The notes under the pieces are model-generated. The model was given only the letters and a program-made list of their open reading frames with translations. It did not search any database and was not told the origin of the DNA. Position numbers and translations under genes: made by a program. This document shows, one piece after another, positions 17,134 to 25,591 of a stretch of 64,000 bases of DNA; the first letter of the stretch is position 1, and each line of letters begins with the position of its first letter. Location of the stretch: positions 186,001-250,000 of the forward strand of contig NZ_JAERRF010000003.1 in assembly GCF_016741875.1 (NCBI RefSeq), given 5' to 3'. This DNA comes from Streptomyces coffeae (GTDB lineage: Bacteria; Actinomycetota; Actinomycetes; Streptomycetales; Streptomycetaceae).

Positions 17134-17146
17134 TAAGGTAGTGCAA
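17134..17146 (+). promoter_or_regulatory. -10 element implying a leaderless transcript
   Basis: TAAGGT at 17134-17139 ends only six bases before the ATG at 17146, and there is no ribosome site. Transcription would then begin at or next to the A of the start codon. Confidence 0.4.
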
Positions 17147-19299
17147 TGCGCACCGAGGACCTGCTGGCCGCCATGGCGACCGGTCTATGGCGCTGGGACA
17201 GTGTCTCGGGCGCCGTCGCCTACGACGCCGAAGCGGCCCGGCTGGTGGGACTGCCCGCCGAGGCCGTCACCCTTTCCCAGGCCGCCGCCCGCGCCTGCTT
17301 CCACCCCGCGGACTGGCTGGAGGTCAAGGCCACCGTGCTGCTGGCGCTGGCCGAGGGCAGCCTCTCCGAGGCCCTGCTGCGGGTGGTGGACGAGAAGGGC
17401 ACGGTGCTGCGGACCGTGCGCTGCCGGGCCCGGCCGCTGTCCCGCGGCGGCAGCGAGGACGGCTACTACCTGCTCGGCACCCTCCAGGAGGTTCCCGAGC
17501 CGCTGCCCGGCACCGCCGCGAAGGGCACGCCGGTCACCGGCGACTGGCGGCGCAACCGCGAGGCGTTCCTGCTGGACGCGGGGCGGGCGCTGGCCGAGGC
17601 GATGTCCACCGCCGACGTGCTGCGCGTGGCGGCGGGGCTGTCGATGCCCGGTTTCTCACCGGACGGTCTTGCGGTCTTCGGGGTCGCGGGCGACCGGATC
17701 TCGGTGATCGGACGGCAGGGGCCCCGAGCGGCCGCCGAGCACGCGTCCGGTGACGTACCCATGGACCACGACGCTCCCGCCGCCGAGGTGGTCCGCACCG
17801 GGCGGGCGGTCTATCTGCCCTCGCCGGACCACTACCGCGAGCGCTTCCCCACCGCCTGGCCGCTGGCCCGGTCCCGCCGCCGCCACTCCTGGGCCTATCT
17901 GCCGCTGATCGTCGCGGGGCGGACCATCGGCGCCTGGATGGCCGGGTTCGCTCATCCGGTGTCGTTCTCGCCCGATGAGCGTTCGGTGCTGACCACGATC
18001 GCCCGGATGCTCGCCCAGGCGCTGTCCCGTACCGCCCTCCAGGAGACCGAGCGCGAGCTCGCGGACGGGCTCCAGCGCTCGATGCTGCCCGCCCGCAAGC
18101 CCGATATCCCCGGTCTCGCGGTGGCCGCGCGCTATGTGCCCACCGGCGGCGGGCTCCAGGTCGGCGGCGACTGGTACGACGTGATCGCGCTGCCCTCGGG
18201 CCGCACCGCGCTGGTGATCGGCGATGTGCAGGGTCACGATGTGCGGGCCGCCGGGATCATGGGGCAGCTCAGGATCGCGGTGCGCGCCTACGCCTCCGAG
18301 GGGCACCACCCGGACGCGGTGCTCTCGCGCGCCTCCCGCTTTCTCGCCGGGCTCGGCGACACCGGCTGGGCGGGCGCCGACGAGGGCTGGGACCCGCGGT
18401 TCGCGACCTGTCTGTACATGGAGGTGGATCCGGTCGCGGGCACCCTCGACATCGCCCGAGCCGGTCATCACGATCCGGCGGTACGGCTGGCGGACGGCAC
18501 GATGGTGGTCCGCCCGACGGCGGGCGGACTGCCGCTGGGGATCGACCCGGACAGCGACTACCCCACCACCCGGGTGGTGCTGGAGCCCGGCGAGACGCTG
18601 CTGATGTGCACCGACGGACTGATCGAGACCGGTGGGCACGACCTGGAGACCGGCTGGGACCGGATCCGGGAGGTCTTCGAGCGGCCCACCCCCCAGACCG
18701 GTGAGCCCGGCGGGACCGGCGGCGGGGACGATCTCGAATCGCTGGCCGAGGCCCTGGTGCAGGCGGTGCACGGGCCGCCGTCCCACTGCTCCACCGGCCC
18801 GCTCGCCGACCGCCGCGAGGACGACATAGCCCTGCTGCTGATCCGGCGCGAGGCCGAGGTGTGCCTGGTCGGGCCGGGCTCGGCGCCGGTGCGGCGGACC
18901 GCGGTCACCGTGGCGCAGGCCGAGCCGGAGCGGATAGCCGGTGCCCGGCAGCAGCTGCGCGACATGCTGCACGACTGGACGGACCGGGACCAGGTGGAGT
19001 CGGCGGTGCTGCTGCTCAGCGAGATGGTCACCAATGTGCTGCTGCACACCGACGGCGACGCCCTGCTGGTCGCCGAGGTCAGCGGGCGGCACGGGACCCG
19101 GCGGCTGCGCCTCGACGTCGCCGACGGCAGCGACGAGCTGCCGCACCGCCGCCGCCCGGGTGAGCTGGCCTCGTCGGGGCGCGGGCTGCTGCTGATGGAG
19201 ATGCTGGCCGACGCCTGGGGGGTCGATCCCCGGGGCGACGGCAAGTGCATCTGGTTCGAGCTGCACGAGAAGGCCCCGGAGGGGCTCCCCGCCGGGTAG
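17146..19299 (+). CDS. PAS-GAF-PP2C-HATPase multidomain SpoIIE-type phosphatase
   Basis: 717 residues. It has an N-terminal PAS domain (MATGLWRWDSVSGAVAYD, about 10-120) and a GAF domain (about 145-295). A SpoIIE/PP2C domain follows (about 310-560), with ADGLQRSMLPARKPDIPGL, GDWYDVI, GDVQGHD and LLMCTDGLIE. The C-terminal GHKL ATPase of the anti-sigma RsbW type is at 590-710 (SEMVTNVLLHTDGDALLV, RGLLLMEMLADAWG). One chain thus combines sensing, phosphatase and kinase-like modules of a partner-switching circuit. It is monocistronic and converges with the pirin gene. Confidence 0.92.
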   Translation: MRTEDLLAAMATGLWRWDSVSGAVAYDAEAARLVGLPAEAVTLSQAAARACFHPADWLEVKATVLLALAEGSLSEALLRVVDEKGTVLRTVRCRARPLSRGGSEDGYYLLGTLQEVPEPLPGTAAKGTPVTGDWRRNREAFLLDAGRALAEAMSTADVLRVAAGLSMPGFSPDGLAVFGVAGDRISVIGRQGPRAAAEHASGDVPMDHDAPAAEVVRTGRAVYLPSPDHYRERFPTAWPLARSRRRHSWAYLPLIVAGRTIGAWMAGFAHPVSFSPDERSVLTTIARMLAQALSRTALQETERELADGLQRSMLPARKPDIPGLAVAARYVPTGGGLQVGGDWYDVIALPSGRTALVIGDVQGHDVRAAGIMGQLRIAVRAYASEGHHPDAVLSRASRFLAGLGDTGWAGADEGWDPRFATCLYMEVDPVAGTLDIARAGHHDPAVRLADGTMVVRPTAGGLPLGIDPDSDYPTTRVVLEPGETLLMCTDGLIETGGHDLETGWDRIREVFERPTPQTGEPGGTGGGDDLESLAEALVQAVHGPPSHCSTGPLADRREDDIALLLIRREAEVCLVGPGSAPVRRTAVTVAQAEPERIAGARQQLRDMLHDWTDRDQVESAVLLLSEMVTNVLLHTDGDALLVAEVSGRHGTRRLRLDVADGSDELPHRRRPGELASSGRGLLLMEMLADAWGVDPRGDGKCIWFELHEKAPEGLPAG

Positions 19300-19331
19300 C
19301 GCGCCGGGGCCGCGGGTCGCGTCGGCCCTCG

Positions 19332-20285
19332 TCAGCTCTCGTCGGCGGGTATGCAGCCGAGCCGTCCGGCCTGGAAGTCCTCGACGGCCTGGGCCAGCTC
19401 CGCGCGGGTGTTCATCACGAACGGGCCGTAGTGCATCATCGGTTCGCGGATCGGCTGCCCACCGAGCAGCACCAGCTCGAAGTTGGGGCTGCTCGGCTCC
19501 TGGACGGCGTCGGCCCGTACGGTCAGCGCGTCACCGCCGCCGAAGACCACCGTCCGGCCGGTGCGGAACGGCCGCCCCTCAGGACCTGCGGTGCCGCGGC
19601 CGGCCAGCCCGTAGGCGAGGGCATTGAAGCCGGGGTTCCACGGCAGGGTCAGCTCGGCGCCCGGGTTGAGCGAGACATGCAGCATGGTGATCGGGGTGTG
19701 GGTGATACCCGGGCCCCGGTGACCGTCGATCTCGCCCGCGATCAGCCGCAGCAGGGCGCCGCCGTCGGAGGAGGTCAGCAGTCTGACCTTGCCGCCGCCG
19801 ATGTCCTGGTAGCGCGGCGGCATCATCTTGTCCTTGGCCGGGAGGTTCACCCACAGCTGGAGTCCGTGGAACAGTCCGCCGCTCATCACCAGCGACTCCG
19901 GCGGGGCCTCGATGTGCAGCAGCCCGGAGCCCGCGGTCATCCACTGGGTGTCGCCGCCGTTGATCGTTCCCCCGCCGCCGTGGGAGTCGTGGTGCACAAA
20001 GGTGCCGTCGATCAGGTAGGTGACGGTCTCGAAGCCGCGGTGGGGGTGCCAGGGAGTGCCCTTGGCCTCGCCGGGCGCGTACTCCACCTCGCCCATCTGG
20101 TCCATCATGATGAACGGGTCCAGGTGCTGGTAGTCGATGCCCGCGAAGGCGCGCCGCACCGGGAAACCCTCCCCCTCGAAACCGCCGGGCGCGGTGCTGA
20201 CGGCGAGCGCGGAGCGGTGCCGTGCCCCGGCCGGTGCCGCGATACGGGGCAGGGTCAGCGGGTTGTCCACGGTCACTGCGGGCAT
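19332..20285 (-). CDS. pirin-family protein; carries the phiC31-type attB
   Basis: 317 residues, bicupin pirin fold. The N-terminal cupin metal site is visible as PHRGFETVTYLIDG with HHDSHGGGG and HIEAPP. Pirins are iron-binding proteins, some with quercetinase activity, others acting as regulators. The ATG at 20285 has GAGGAGG at ideal spacing. The gene corresponds to the S. coelicolor pirin gene (SCO3798 from memory) that contains the phiC31 attachment site, and the same site is present here. The reading frame is intact, so the site is unoccupied. A 31-bp inverted repeat directly upstream suggests repression by a MarR-like or similar regulator. Confidence 0.92.
   Translation of the reverse strand: MPAVTVDNPLTLPRIAAPAGARHRSALAVSTAPGGFEGEGFPVRRAFAGIDYQHLDPFIMMDQMGEVEYAPGEAKGTPWHPHRGFETVTYLIDGTFVHHDSHGGGGTINGGDTQWMTAGSGLLHIEAPPESLVMSGGLFHGLQLWVNLPAKDKMMPPRYQDIGGGKVRLLTSSDGGALLRLIAGEIDGHRGPGITHTPITMLHVSLNPGAELTLPWNPGFNALAYGLAGRGTAGPEGRPFRTGRTVVFGGGDALTVRADAVQEPSSPNFELVLLGGQPIREPMMHYGPFVMNTRAELAQAVEDFQAGRLGCIPADES
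20046..20079. other. phiC31-type attB site, unoccupied
   Basis: GTGCCAGGGAGTGCCCTTGG followed by CCTCGCCGGGCGCG matches the minimal 34-bp phiC31 attB of S. coelicolor (recalled) with three differences, at 20055, 20065 and 20069. The TT crossover dinucleotide (20062-20063) and its flanks GCCC and GG are retained. The surrounding pirin sequence also matches the S. coelicolor site context. Confidence 0.88.
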
Positions 20286-20301
20286 GACGGCCTCCTCGGT
20301 C

Positions 20302-20332
20302 GTTCACCGTTCAACTTAATTGAAGGGTGAAC
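20302..20332. promoter_or_regulatory. inverted repeat upstream of pirin, candidate operator
   Basis: GTTCACC-g-TTCAA, a 5-base CTTAA centre, then TTGAA-g-GGTGAAC: arms of 7+5 bp with one mismatch. It lies 17-47 bp upstream of the pirin ATG. The AT-rich core TTCAAcTTAATTGAA is typical of MarR-type operators. Confidence 0.55.
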
Positions 20333-20379
20333 AACCCGCAAGAGTGCCTTTATCGCCGCATGAGCGGCATCCGGCCGCG

Positions 20380-20877
20380 CTAGCCGTACATGCGCCGCAT
20401 CGCGAAATCGACCATCTGTTCGACCGCCTTGGCGTCGAAGACCATCCGGTGCTCGCCCTCCATGTCGAGGACGAAGCCGTAGCCGGTGGGCAGCAGATCG
20501 ATCACCTCGGCGCCGGTGATGACGAAGTACTTGGACTCCTTGCCCGCGTACCGCCGCAGCTCCTTGAGCGAGGTGAACATGGGGATCACCGGCTGCTGGG
20601 TGTTGTGCAGGGCGAGGAAGCCGGGGTTGTCACCGCGCGGGCAGTAGACCTTGGAGCTCGCGAAGATCTGCTGGAAGTCCTCCGCCGACATCGAGCCGGT
20701 GGTGAAGGCCCGCACCGCGTCGGCCAGCGACGGCGGCGACGGCTCGGGGTACAGCGGCTGCTCGCCGTAGCCGGCACCCGGCTGGGGGTGGTGCGACAGC
20801 GGCGGCTGCTGTTGCGGCGGAGGTGGCGGAGCGGCGTAACCCTGCCCTGCGCTCGCGTTCTGGTCGTAGCCGTACAT
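20380..20877 (-). CDS. SseB-family protein with Pro/Gln-rich N-terminus
   Basis: 165 residues. About 50 flexible residues rich in P, Q, G and Y precede an SseB N-terminal domain (SLADAVRAFTTGSMSAEDF, KVYCPRG, PGFLALHNTQQPVIPMFTS, GYGFVLDMEGEHRMVFD). SseB-like domains in actinobacteria have no settled function; in enteric bacteria they include type III secretion and enhanced-serine-sensitivity proteins. No ribosome site precedes the ATG at 20877, and a TACGCT 7 bases upstream could be a -10 box, so it may be leaderless. It is divergent from the acyl-CoA dehydrogenase. Confidence 0.82.
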   Translation of the reverse strand: MYGYDQNASAGQGYAAPPPPPQQQPPLSHHPQPGAGYGEQPLYPEPSPPSLADAVRAFTTGSMSAEDFQQIFASSKVYCPRGDNPGFLALHNTQQPVIPMFTSLKELRRYAGKESKYFVITGAEVIDLLPTGYGFVLDMEGEHRMVFDAKAVEQMVDFAMRRMYG

Positions 20878-20901
20878 GCACCGAAGCGTACTGAGTCACA
20901 G

Positions 20902-20939
20902 TTGACCGTTTGAGGGTTGCCCTTTATTACCCACGGGTA
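20902..20939 (+). promoter_or_regulatory. sigma-70-type promoter overlapped by a palindromic operator
   Basis: TTGACC (20902-20907), a 17-base spacer, then TATTAC (20925-20930) form a near-consensus HrdB promoter. The palindrome TACCCACGGGTA (20928-20939) covers the end of the -10 box and the expected start point near 20937. A repressor bound there would block the acyl-CoA dehydrogenase gene. Confidence 0.7.
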
Positions 20940-21017
20940 GCATCATGGCGACTGAGATCGCATCGATACGCGTTACATCAGAGGTCCCTGCCTCCCGAGC
21001 CTTACGGAGCCGTCGCC

Positions 21018-22844
21018 ATGGGGCACTACAAGTCGAATCTCCGCGACATCGAGTTCAACCTCTTCGAGGTGCTCGGCCGCGACAAGCTGTACGGCACCGG
21101 TCCGTTCGCGGAGATGGACGTCGAGACCGCGAAGAGCGTGCTCGCCGAGATATCCCGGCTCGCCGAGAACGAGCTGGCCGACTCCTACGCCGACTCGGAC
21201 CGCAACCCGCCGGTCTTCGACCCGGCCACCAACACCGCGCCGGTACCCGAGTCGTTCAGGAAGAGCTACCAGGCGTACATGGACGCCGAGTGGTGGCGCC
21301 TGGGCATACCGGAGTCGCTGGGCGGCACCTCCTGCCCGCGCTCGCTGCTGTGGGGCTCGGCCGAGACCATCCTCGGGTCCAACACCCCGATCTGGATGTA
21401 CGCTTCCGGCCCGGCCTTCGCCGCTGTGCTCCACGACGAGGGCACCGAGGAGCAGTTGAAGATCGCTCAGCTGATGGTGGACAAGCAGTGGGGCTCCACC
21501 ATGGTGCTGACCGAGCCGGACGCGGGCTCCGACGTGGGCGCCGGCCGCGCCAAGGCGGTCCAGCAGGAGGACGGCACCTGGCACATCGACGGGGTGAAGC
21601 GCTTCATCACCTCCGGTGAGCACGACCTCTCCGAGAACATCATCCACTTCGTGCTGGCCCGTCCCGAGGGCGCGGGGCCCGGCACCAAGGGTCTTTCGCT
21701 GTTCGTCGTCCCCAAGTACGACTTCGACTGGGAGACCGGCGAGCTCGGCGAGCGCAACGGCGTCTACGCCACCAACGTCGAGCACAAGATGGGTCTGCGG
21801 GTGTCCAACACCTGTGAGCTCACCTTCGGCGCCAACGGCCCGGCCAAGGGCTGGCTGCTGGGCGAGAAGCACGAAGGCATCCGCCAGATGTTCAAGATCA
21901 TCGAGTTCGCGCGGATGATGGTCGGCACGAAGGCCATGGCCACCCTCTCCACCGGCTACCTGAACGCGCTGGAGTACGCCAAGGAGCGGGTGCAGGGCGC
22001 CGACCTGGCGGCCTTCACCGACAAGGCGGCCCCGCGCGTCACCATCACCCACCACCCGGACGTGCGCCGCTCGCTGATGACGCAGAAGGCGTACGCCGAG
22101 GGCCTGCGCTCCCTCGTCCTCTACACCGCCTCCGTCCAGGACGACATCCTGGTCAAGGAGGCCGCGGGCGAGGACGCCTCCGACGTCCACGGTCTCAACG
22201 ACCTGCTGCTGCCCATCGTCAAGGGCTACGGCTCGGAGAAGGCGTACGAGCAGCTGGCGCAGTCGCTCCAGACCATCGGCGGCTCCGGCTACCTCCAGGA
22301 GTACCCCCTGGAGCAGTACATCCGGGACGCCAAGATCGACACGCTCTACGAGGGCACCACGGCGATCCAGGGCCAGGACTACTTCTTCCGCAAGATCGTC
22401 CGGGACCAGGGCAAGTCGCTGACCATCATCTCCGAGGAGATCAAGAAGTTCCTGGCCGAGGCCGTCGGCGGCGAGGAGCTGGCCCCGGCCCGCGACCAGC
22501 TCGCCCAGGCCGCGGTGGACCTGGAGGCGATAGTCGGCACCATGCTCACCGACCTGGCCGCCACCGAGCAGGACGTCACGTCGATCTACAAGGTCGGCCT
22601 GAACTCCACCCGGCTGCTGATGGCCTCCGGTGACGTCATCATCGGCTACCTGCTGCTCAAGGGCGCCGCGGTCGCCACCGAGAAGGTCGGCACCGCCTCC
22701 GCGAAGGACACCTCCTTCTACCGGGGCAAGATCGCGGCCGCGAAGTTCTTCGCGCACGAGGTCCTGCCGGGCGTCTCCGTCCAGCGCGCGCTGGCCGAGT
22801 CGGTCGACAAGGGCCTGATGGACCTGGACGAGTCCGCGTTCTGA
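21018..22844 (+). CDS. acyl-CoA dehydrogenase (large, ~600-residue class)
   Basis: 608 residues. It belongs to the large FadE class with an extra N-terminal segment ([20 protein letters not shown]) and a C-terminal extension after the standard fold. FAD/substrate motifs are [20 protein letters not shown] split at 191-210, [10 protein letters not shown], and [16 protein letters not shown]; the catalytic base is the Glu of [17 protein letters not shown]. It oxidises acyl-CoA to enoyl-CoA in beta-oxidation. The ATG at 21018 has GGAG upstream; longer readings lack homology and would span the promoter. Regulation by a fatty-acid-responsive repressor is likely from the overlapped operator. Confidence 0.93.
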   Translation: MGHYKSNLRDIEFNLFEVLGRDKLYGTGPFAEMDVETAKSVLAEISRLAENELADSYADSDRNPPVFDPATNTAPVPESFRKSYQAYMDAEWWRLGIPESLGGTSCPRSLLWGSAETILGSNTPIWMYASGPAFAAVLHDEGTEEQLKIAQLMVDKQWGSTMVLTEPDAGSDVGAGRAKAVQQEDGTWHIDGVKRFITSGEHDLSENIIHFVLARPEGAGPGTKGLSLFVVPKYDFDWETGELGERNGVYATNVEHKMGLRVSNTCELTFGANGPAKGWLLGEKHEGIRQMFKIIEFARMMVGTKAMATLSTGYLNALEYAKERVQGADLAAFTDKAAPRVTITHHPDVRRSLMTQKAYAEGLRSLVLYTASVQDDILVKEAAGEDASDVHGLNDLLLPIVKGYGSEKAYEQLAQSLQTIGGSGYLQEYPLEQYIRDAKIDTLYEGTTAIQGQDYFFRKIVRDQGKSLTIISEEIKKFLAEAVGGEELAPARDQLAQAAVDLEAIVGTMLTDLAATEQDVTSIYKVGLNSTRLLMASGDVIIGYLLLKGAAVATEKVGTASAKDTSFYRGKIAAAKFFAHEVLPGVSVQRALAESVDKGLMDLDESAF

Positions 22845-22897
22845 TCCCTCGGTGACACCGGCTCACACAGCCTGAGCGAAGCCGTCCAGCGGCGGTG

Positions 22898-22935
22898 GAA
22901 GCCGGCCGGCCCCCTGACCGGGGCGGGCCGGCTTC
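22898..22935. terminator. bidirectional hairpin terminator
   Basis: GAAGCCGGCC plus GCCCC pair with GGGGC plus GGCCGGCTTC, with one mismatch and a short loop. It lies between the convergent acyl-CoA dehydrogenase and the immunity-type gene. Confidence 0.85.
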
Positions 22936-22986
22936 CGTGCTGTGACCGCTCCGTGCGTTGCCGCTCCCCGCTGCCGCCGCTCGCTA

Positions 22987-23361
22987 TCAGTCCTTGTCGG
23001 GCGGCCGCTCGCGCAGCGCCCGTTCCACCTCTTCCCACGCCTGGCGGCGGATCTCCTCTCCCTCGGCGAGGAGTTCCTCGACCGACGCGCTCCCGCCGCC
23101 GGGCGGCCGGGGCCGCGCCCTCAGCTTGGCCAGCAGATCCCGGCACGCTTCGTCCTCGGTGGCGAACCGGCTCAGGTCCCGGTCCACCGAGCGCTCCCGC
23201 AGCCCGGTCGTCCAGCCGCCGTCCGGCGCGGGGCGCAGGAAGTAGTAGGCGTCCGGCTGGACCGGGATGTCATGCGCTCCCGGGATGTCGTACAGCGCGT
23301 CCGGCACCTGCTCCTCATGGAGGACGCGGATCAGTTCCCATCGGTCCACGACAACCAGCAT
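22987..23361 (-). CDS. probable immunity protein for the adjacent TNT toxin
   Basis: 124 residues, acidic and charged, with no signal or membrane segment, so cytoplasmic. I do not recognise a named domain. The sequence starts MLVVVDRWELIRVLHEEQVP and ends in a charged helix (VEELLAEGEEIRRQAWEEVE). It begins six bases after the stop of the secreted TNT-domain gene on the same strand, which is the usual place for an immunity gene, and its small size and acidic character fit. By inference it would bind and block the NADase before export. Direct evidence for this role is only positional. Confidence 0.6.
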   Translation of the reverse strand: MLVVVDRWELIRVLHEEQVPDALYDIPGAHDIPVQPDAYYFLRPAPDGGWTTGLRERSVDRDLSRFATEDEACRDLLAKLRARPRPPGGGSASVEELLAEGEEIRRQAWEEVERALRERPPDKD

Positions 23362-23367
23362 CCGCCG

Positions 23368-24117
23368 TCAGTTGAGCGGGGTGAGGTTCCCGGCGGCGAC
23401 AAGCTGGGGGATCGAGGGTCCGGTCAGATACTGGAGCCCCTGTCCCGGCTGGCCGAACCAGGGCCGGATCGGACCGGCCTCCACCAGGAAGGGCTTGGTG
23501 ACCTTGTAGAGGTGGTAGCCGAACGGGTAGGCCGGGTCGAGGGTGTTGAGGTTGCTCGGCGGCAGCGCGCGCTCGGTGAAGGGCGTACCGGCCGGGGCGA
23601 GGAAGTGGCCGAAGCCGCTGCCGAAGAGGTCGACCCGCTGCCCGGCCTTCAGGGTGATGGTGGTCTTCAGGGGCTCACCGTTGAGCAGCGTCCAGCCGTC
23701 CGGGTACGGGTACCACCAGCCGTTGGTCTGCTCGTTCCAGTAGCAGTCCAGGAAGGCGGCGGAGGAGCGGTAGCCGTCCAGCCGCTGGTAGCCCTCCAGC
23801 ATCCGGCCGATCGCGCCGTTGCGGGGCAGAGAGGCCGGGCCCAGCCGCCAGTCGCCCTCGAAGTACCGCTGTAGCGGGGGATTGGGCGCGGCGTTCGTCC
23901 CGCCGACCCGGTCCCTCGTGGGACAGGGCACCGGGCGGCCGTACCCGTCGTCCGGGCGGCTGTCCGGGGAGCGCGGGTCCTGCGTACCGGCCTCGGCGGC
24001 CGAGGGAACCAGTCCCATGGCGACAAACCCGGCGGCGGGCTGCGCCACGGCCGAACCAGCGCTGCACAGCAGCAGCAGCGACCCCAGGACGACGAGGACG
24101 TGTCGTAGAACGCGCAT
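23368..24117 (-). CDS. secreted TNT-domain protein (predicted NAD+ glycohydrolase)
   Basis: 249 residues. It has an N-terminal signal peptide (LRHVLVVLGSLLLLCSAGSAVA, cut before QPAAG) and two cysteines (64 and 125) in the middle region. The C-terminal TNT domain (about 135-240) shows RVDLFGSGFGHFLAPAGTPF, TERALPP, YHLYKVTKPF and PWFGQPGQGLQYLTG. These match the tuberculosis necrotizing toxin fold, including the conserved Arg (161) and the Gln of the FGQPG motif (223). TNT enzymes hydrolyse NAD+. The start at 24117 has AAGGGGAT upstream. It is followed six bases later by a small cytoplasmic gene, forming a toxin-immunity-like pair. Confidence 0.85.
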   Translation of the reverse strand: MRVLRHVLVVLGSLLLLCSAGSAVAQPAAGFVAMGLVPSAAEAGTQDPRSPDSRPDDGYGRPVPCPTRDRVGGTNAAPNPPLQRYFEGDWRLGPASLPRNGAIGRMLEGYQRLDGYRSSAAFLDCYWNEQTNGWWYPYPDGWTLLNGEPLKTTITLKAGQRVDLFGSGFGHFLAPAGTPFTERALPPSNLNTLDPAYPFGYHLYKVTKPFLVEAGPIRPWFGQPGQGLQYLTGPSIPQLVAAGNLTPLN

Positions 24118-24285
24118 CCGGTGTATCCCCTTGCGTGCGACTCAGTACGAGGGAGCGGTCACGGGGAATATGGGCGGATTTGCCGGACTCATAGCGTTAG
24201 CTGACGTGCTTTCATCAGATCGGCGCAACACGACCCCACGGATGGATCCACCCGCCACTCGCCGGTCGCCGGGCCGGTCCGAATC

Positions 24286-24298
24286 TATGCTGAGCACA
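24286..24298 (+). promoter_or_regulatory. -10 element implying a leaderless transcript for the aminopeptidase
   Basis: TATGCT (24286-24291) lies six bases before the ATG at 24298, and there is no Shine-Dalgarno sequence between them. Confidence 0.4.
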
Positions 24299-25590
24299 TG
24301 AGCGCACACCCCGGCATCGACCGCGGCCACACCGATGACCTCATGGCGTTCCTCCGCGCCAGCCCATCGCCCTACCACGCAGTAGGAAACGCCGCTCAGC
24401 GCCTGGAAAACGCGGGTTTCCGGCAGGTCGAGGAGACCGCCGCCTGGGATGGAGAGGCGGGCGGGCGGTATGTGCTGCGGGGTGGAGCGATCATCGCGTG
24501 GTACGTGCCGGAGGGGGCGAGCCCGTCCACTCCGTACCGAATTGTGGGCGCTCACACCGACTCTCCCAATCTGCGGGTCAAGCCGATTCCCGATACCGGA
24601 GCGCACGGCTGGCGCCAGATCGCCGTCGAGATCTACGGCGGCGCCCTCCTCAACACCTGGCTCGACCGCGACCTCGGCCTCTCCGGCCGGATCACCCTCA
24701 GAGACGGCTCGCACCGGCTGGTCACCGTCGACCGCCCGCTGCTGCGGGTGCCCCAGCTCGCCGTGCACCTGGACCGGTCCGTCAACAGCGAGGGCCTCAA
24801 GCTGGACAAGCAGCGCCATATGACGCCGATCTGGGGTCTGGGCGAGGTCGAGGAAGGCGATCTGATCCGCTTCGTCGCCGACGAGACCGGCGTCGCGGCC
24901 GACGAGATCGGCGGCTGGGACCTGATGGTGCACAGCGTCGAACCGCCCGCCTACCTCGGGCGTGACCGCGAACTGGTGGCCGGTCCCCGGATGGACAATC
25001 TGCTGTCCGTGCACGCCGGTACGGCCGCGCTGGTGGCCGCCGCCGCCCGCACCGGCCTCGACGCCATCCCCGTGTTCGCCGCCTTCGACCACGAGGAGAA
25101 CGGCAGCCAGTCCGACACCGGCGCCGACGGCCCGCTGCTCGGCAATGTCCTGGAGCGATCGGTCCACGCCCGCGGCGGCGGCCACGAGGACAAGGCGCGC
25201 GCCTTCGCGGGCAGCTTCTGCCTCTCCTCCGACACCGGGCACGCCATCCACCCCAACTACGCCGAGCGCCATGAGCCCGGCCACCACCCACGTCCCAACG
25301 GCGGCCCCATCCTCAAGGTCAACGTCAACCAGCGCTATGCGACCGACGGCTCCGGGCGGGCCGTCTTCGCCGCCGCCTGCGAGCGCGCCGGGGTGCCCTG
25401 GCAGAGCTTCGTCTCCCACAACGCGATGCCGTGCGGCACCACGATCGGTCCGATCACCGCCGCCCGCCACGGCATCTCCACCGTCGACATCGGTGTGGCG
25501 ATCCTGTCCATGCACTCGGCGCGCGAGCTGTGCGGGGCGCAGGACCCCCGGCTGCTCGCCAAAGCGCTGACCGCATTTCTGGAGGGCTGA
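24298..25590 (+). CDS. apeB: M18-family aminopeptidase
   Basis: 430 residues, the normal length of the M18 family. Metal ligands and catalytic residues are visible: IVGAHTDSPNLRVKP, PRMDNLLSVHAG, AFDHEENGSQSDTGA, SSDTGHAIHPNY and the C-terminal ILSMHSARELCG. It is a cytosolic di-zinc exopeptidase removing N-terminal, mainly acidic or hydrophobic, residues from peptides. Its stop codon is immediately followed by, and nearly overlaps, the TTG start of the SARP gene, so the two are co-transcribed and probably translationally coupled. Confidence 0.93.
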   Translation: MSAHPGIDRGHTDDLMAFLRASPSPYHAVGNAAQRLENAGFRQVEETAAWDGEAGGRYVLRGGAIIAWYVPEGASPSTPYRIVGAHTDSPNLRVKPIPDTGAHGWRQIAVEIYGGALLNTWLDRDLGLSGRITLRDGSHRLVTVDRPLLRVPQLAVHLDRSVNSEGLKLDKQRHMTPIWGLGEVEEGDLIRFVADETGVAADEIGGWDLMVHSVEPPAYLGRDRELVAGPRMDNLLSVHAGTAALVAAAARTGLDAIPVFAAFDHEENGSQSDTGADGPLLGNVLERSVHARGGGHEDKARAFAGSFCLSSDTGHAIHPNYAERHEPGHHPRPNGGPILKVNVNQRYATDGSGRAVFAAACERAGVPWQSFVSHNAMPCGTTIGPITAARHGISTVDIGVAILSMHSARELCGAQDPRLLAKALTAFLEG

Positions 25591-25591
25591 G

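Noticed and set aside
19332..20285. Integrated phiC31-like prophage at the pirin attB
   Set aside because: The pirin frame is uninterrupted and no phage genes flank it.
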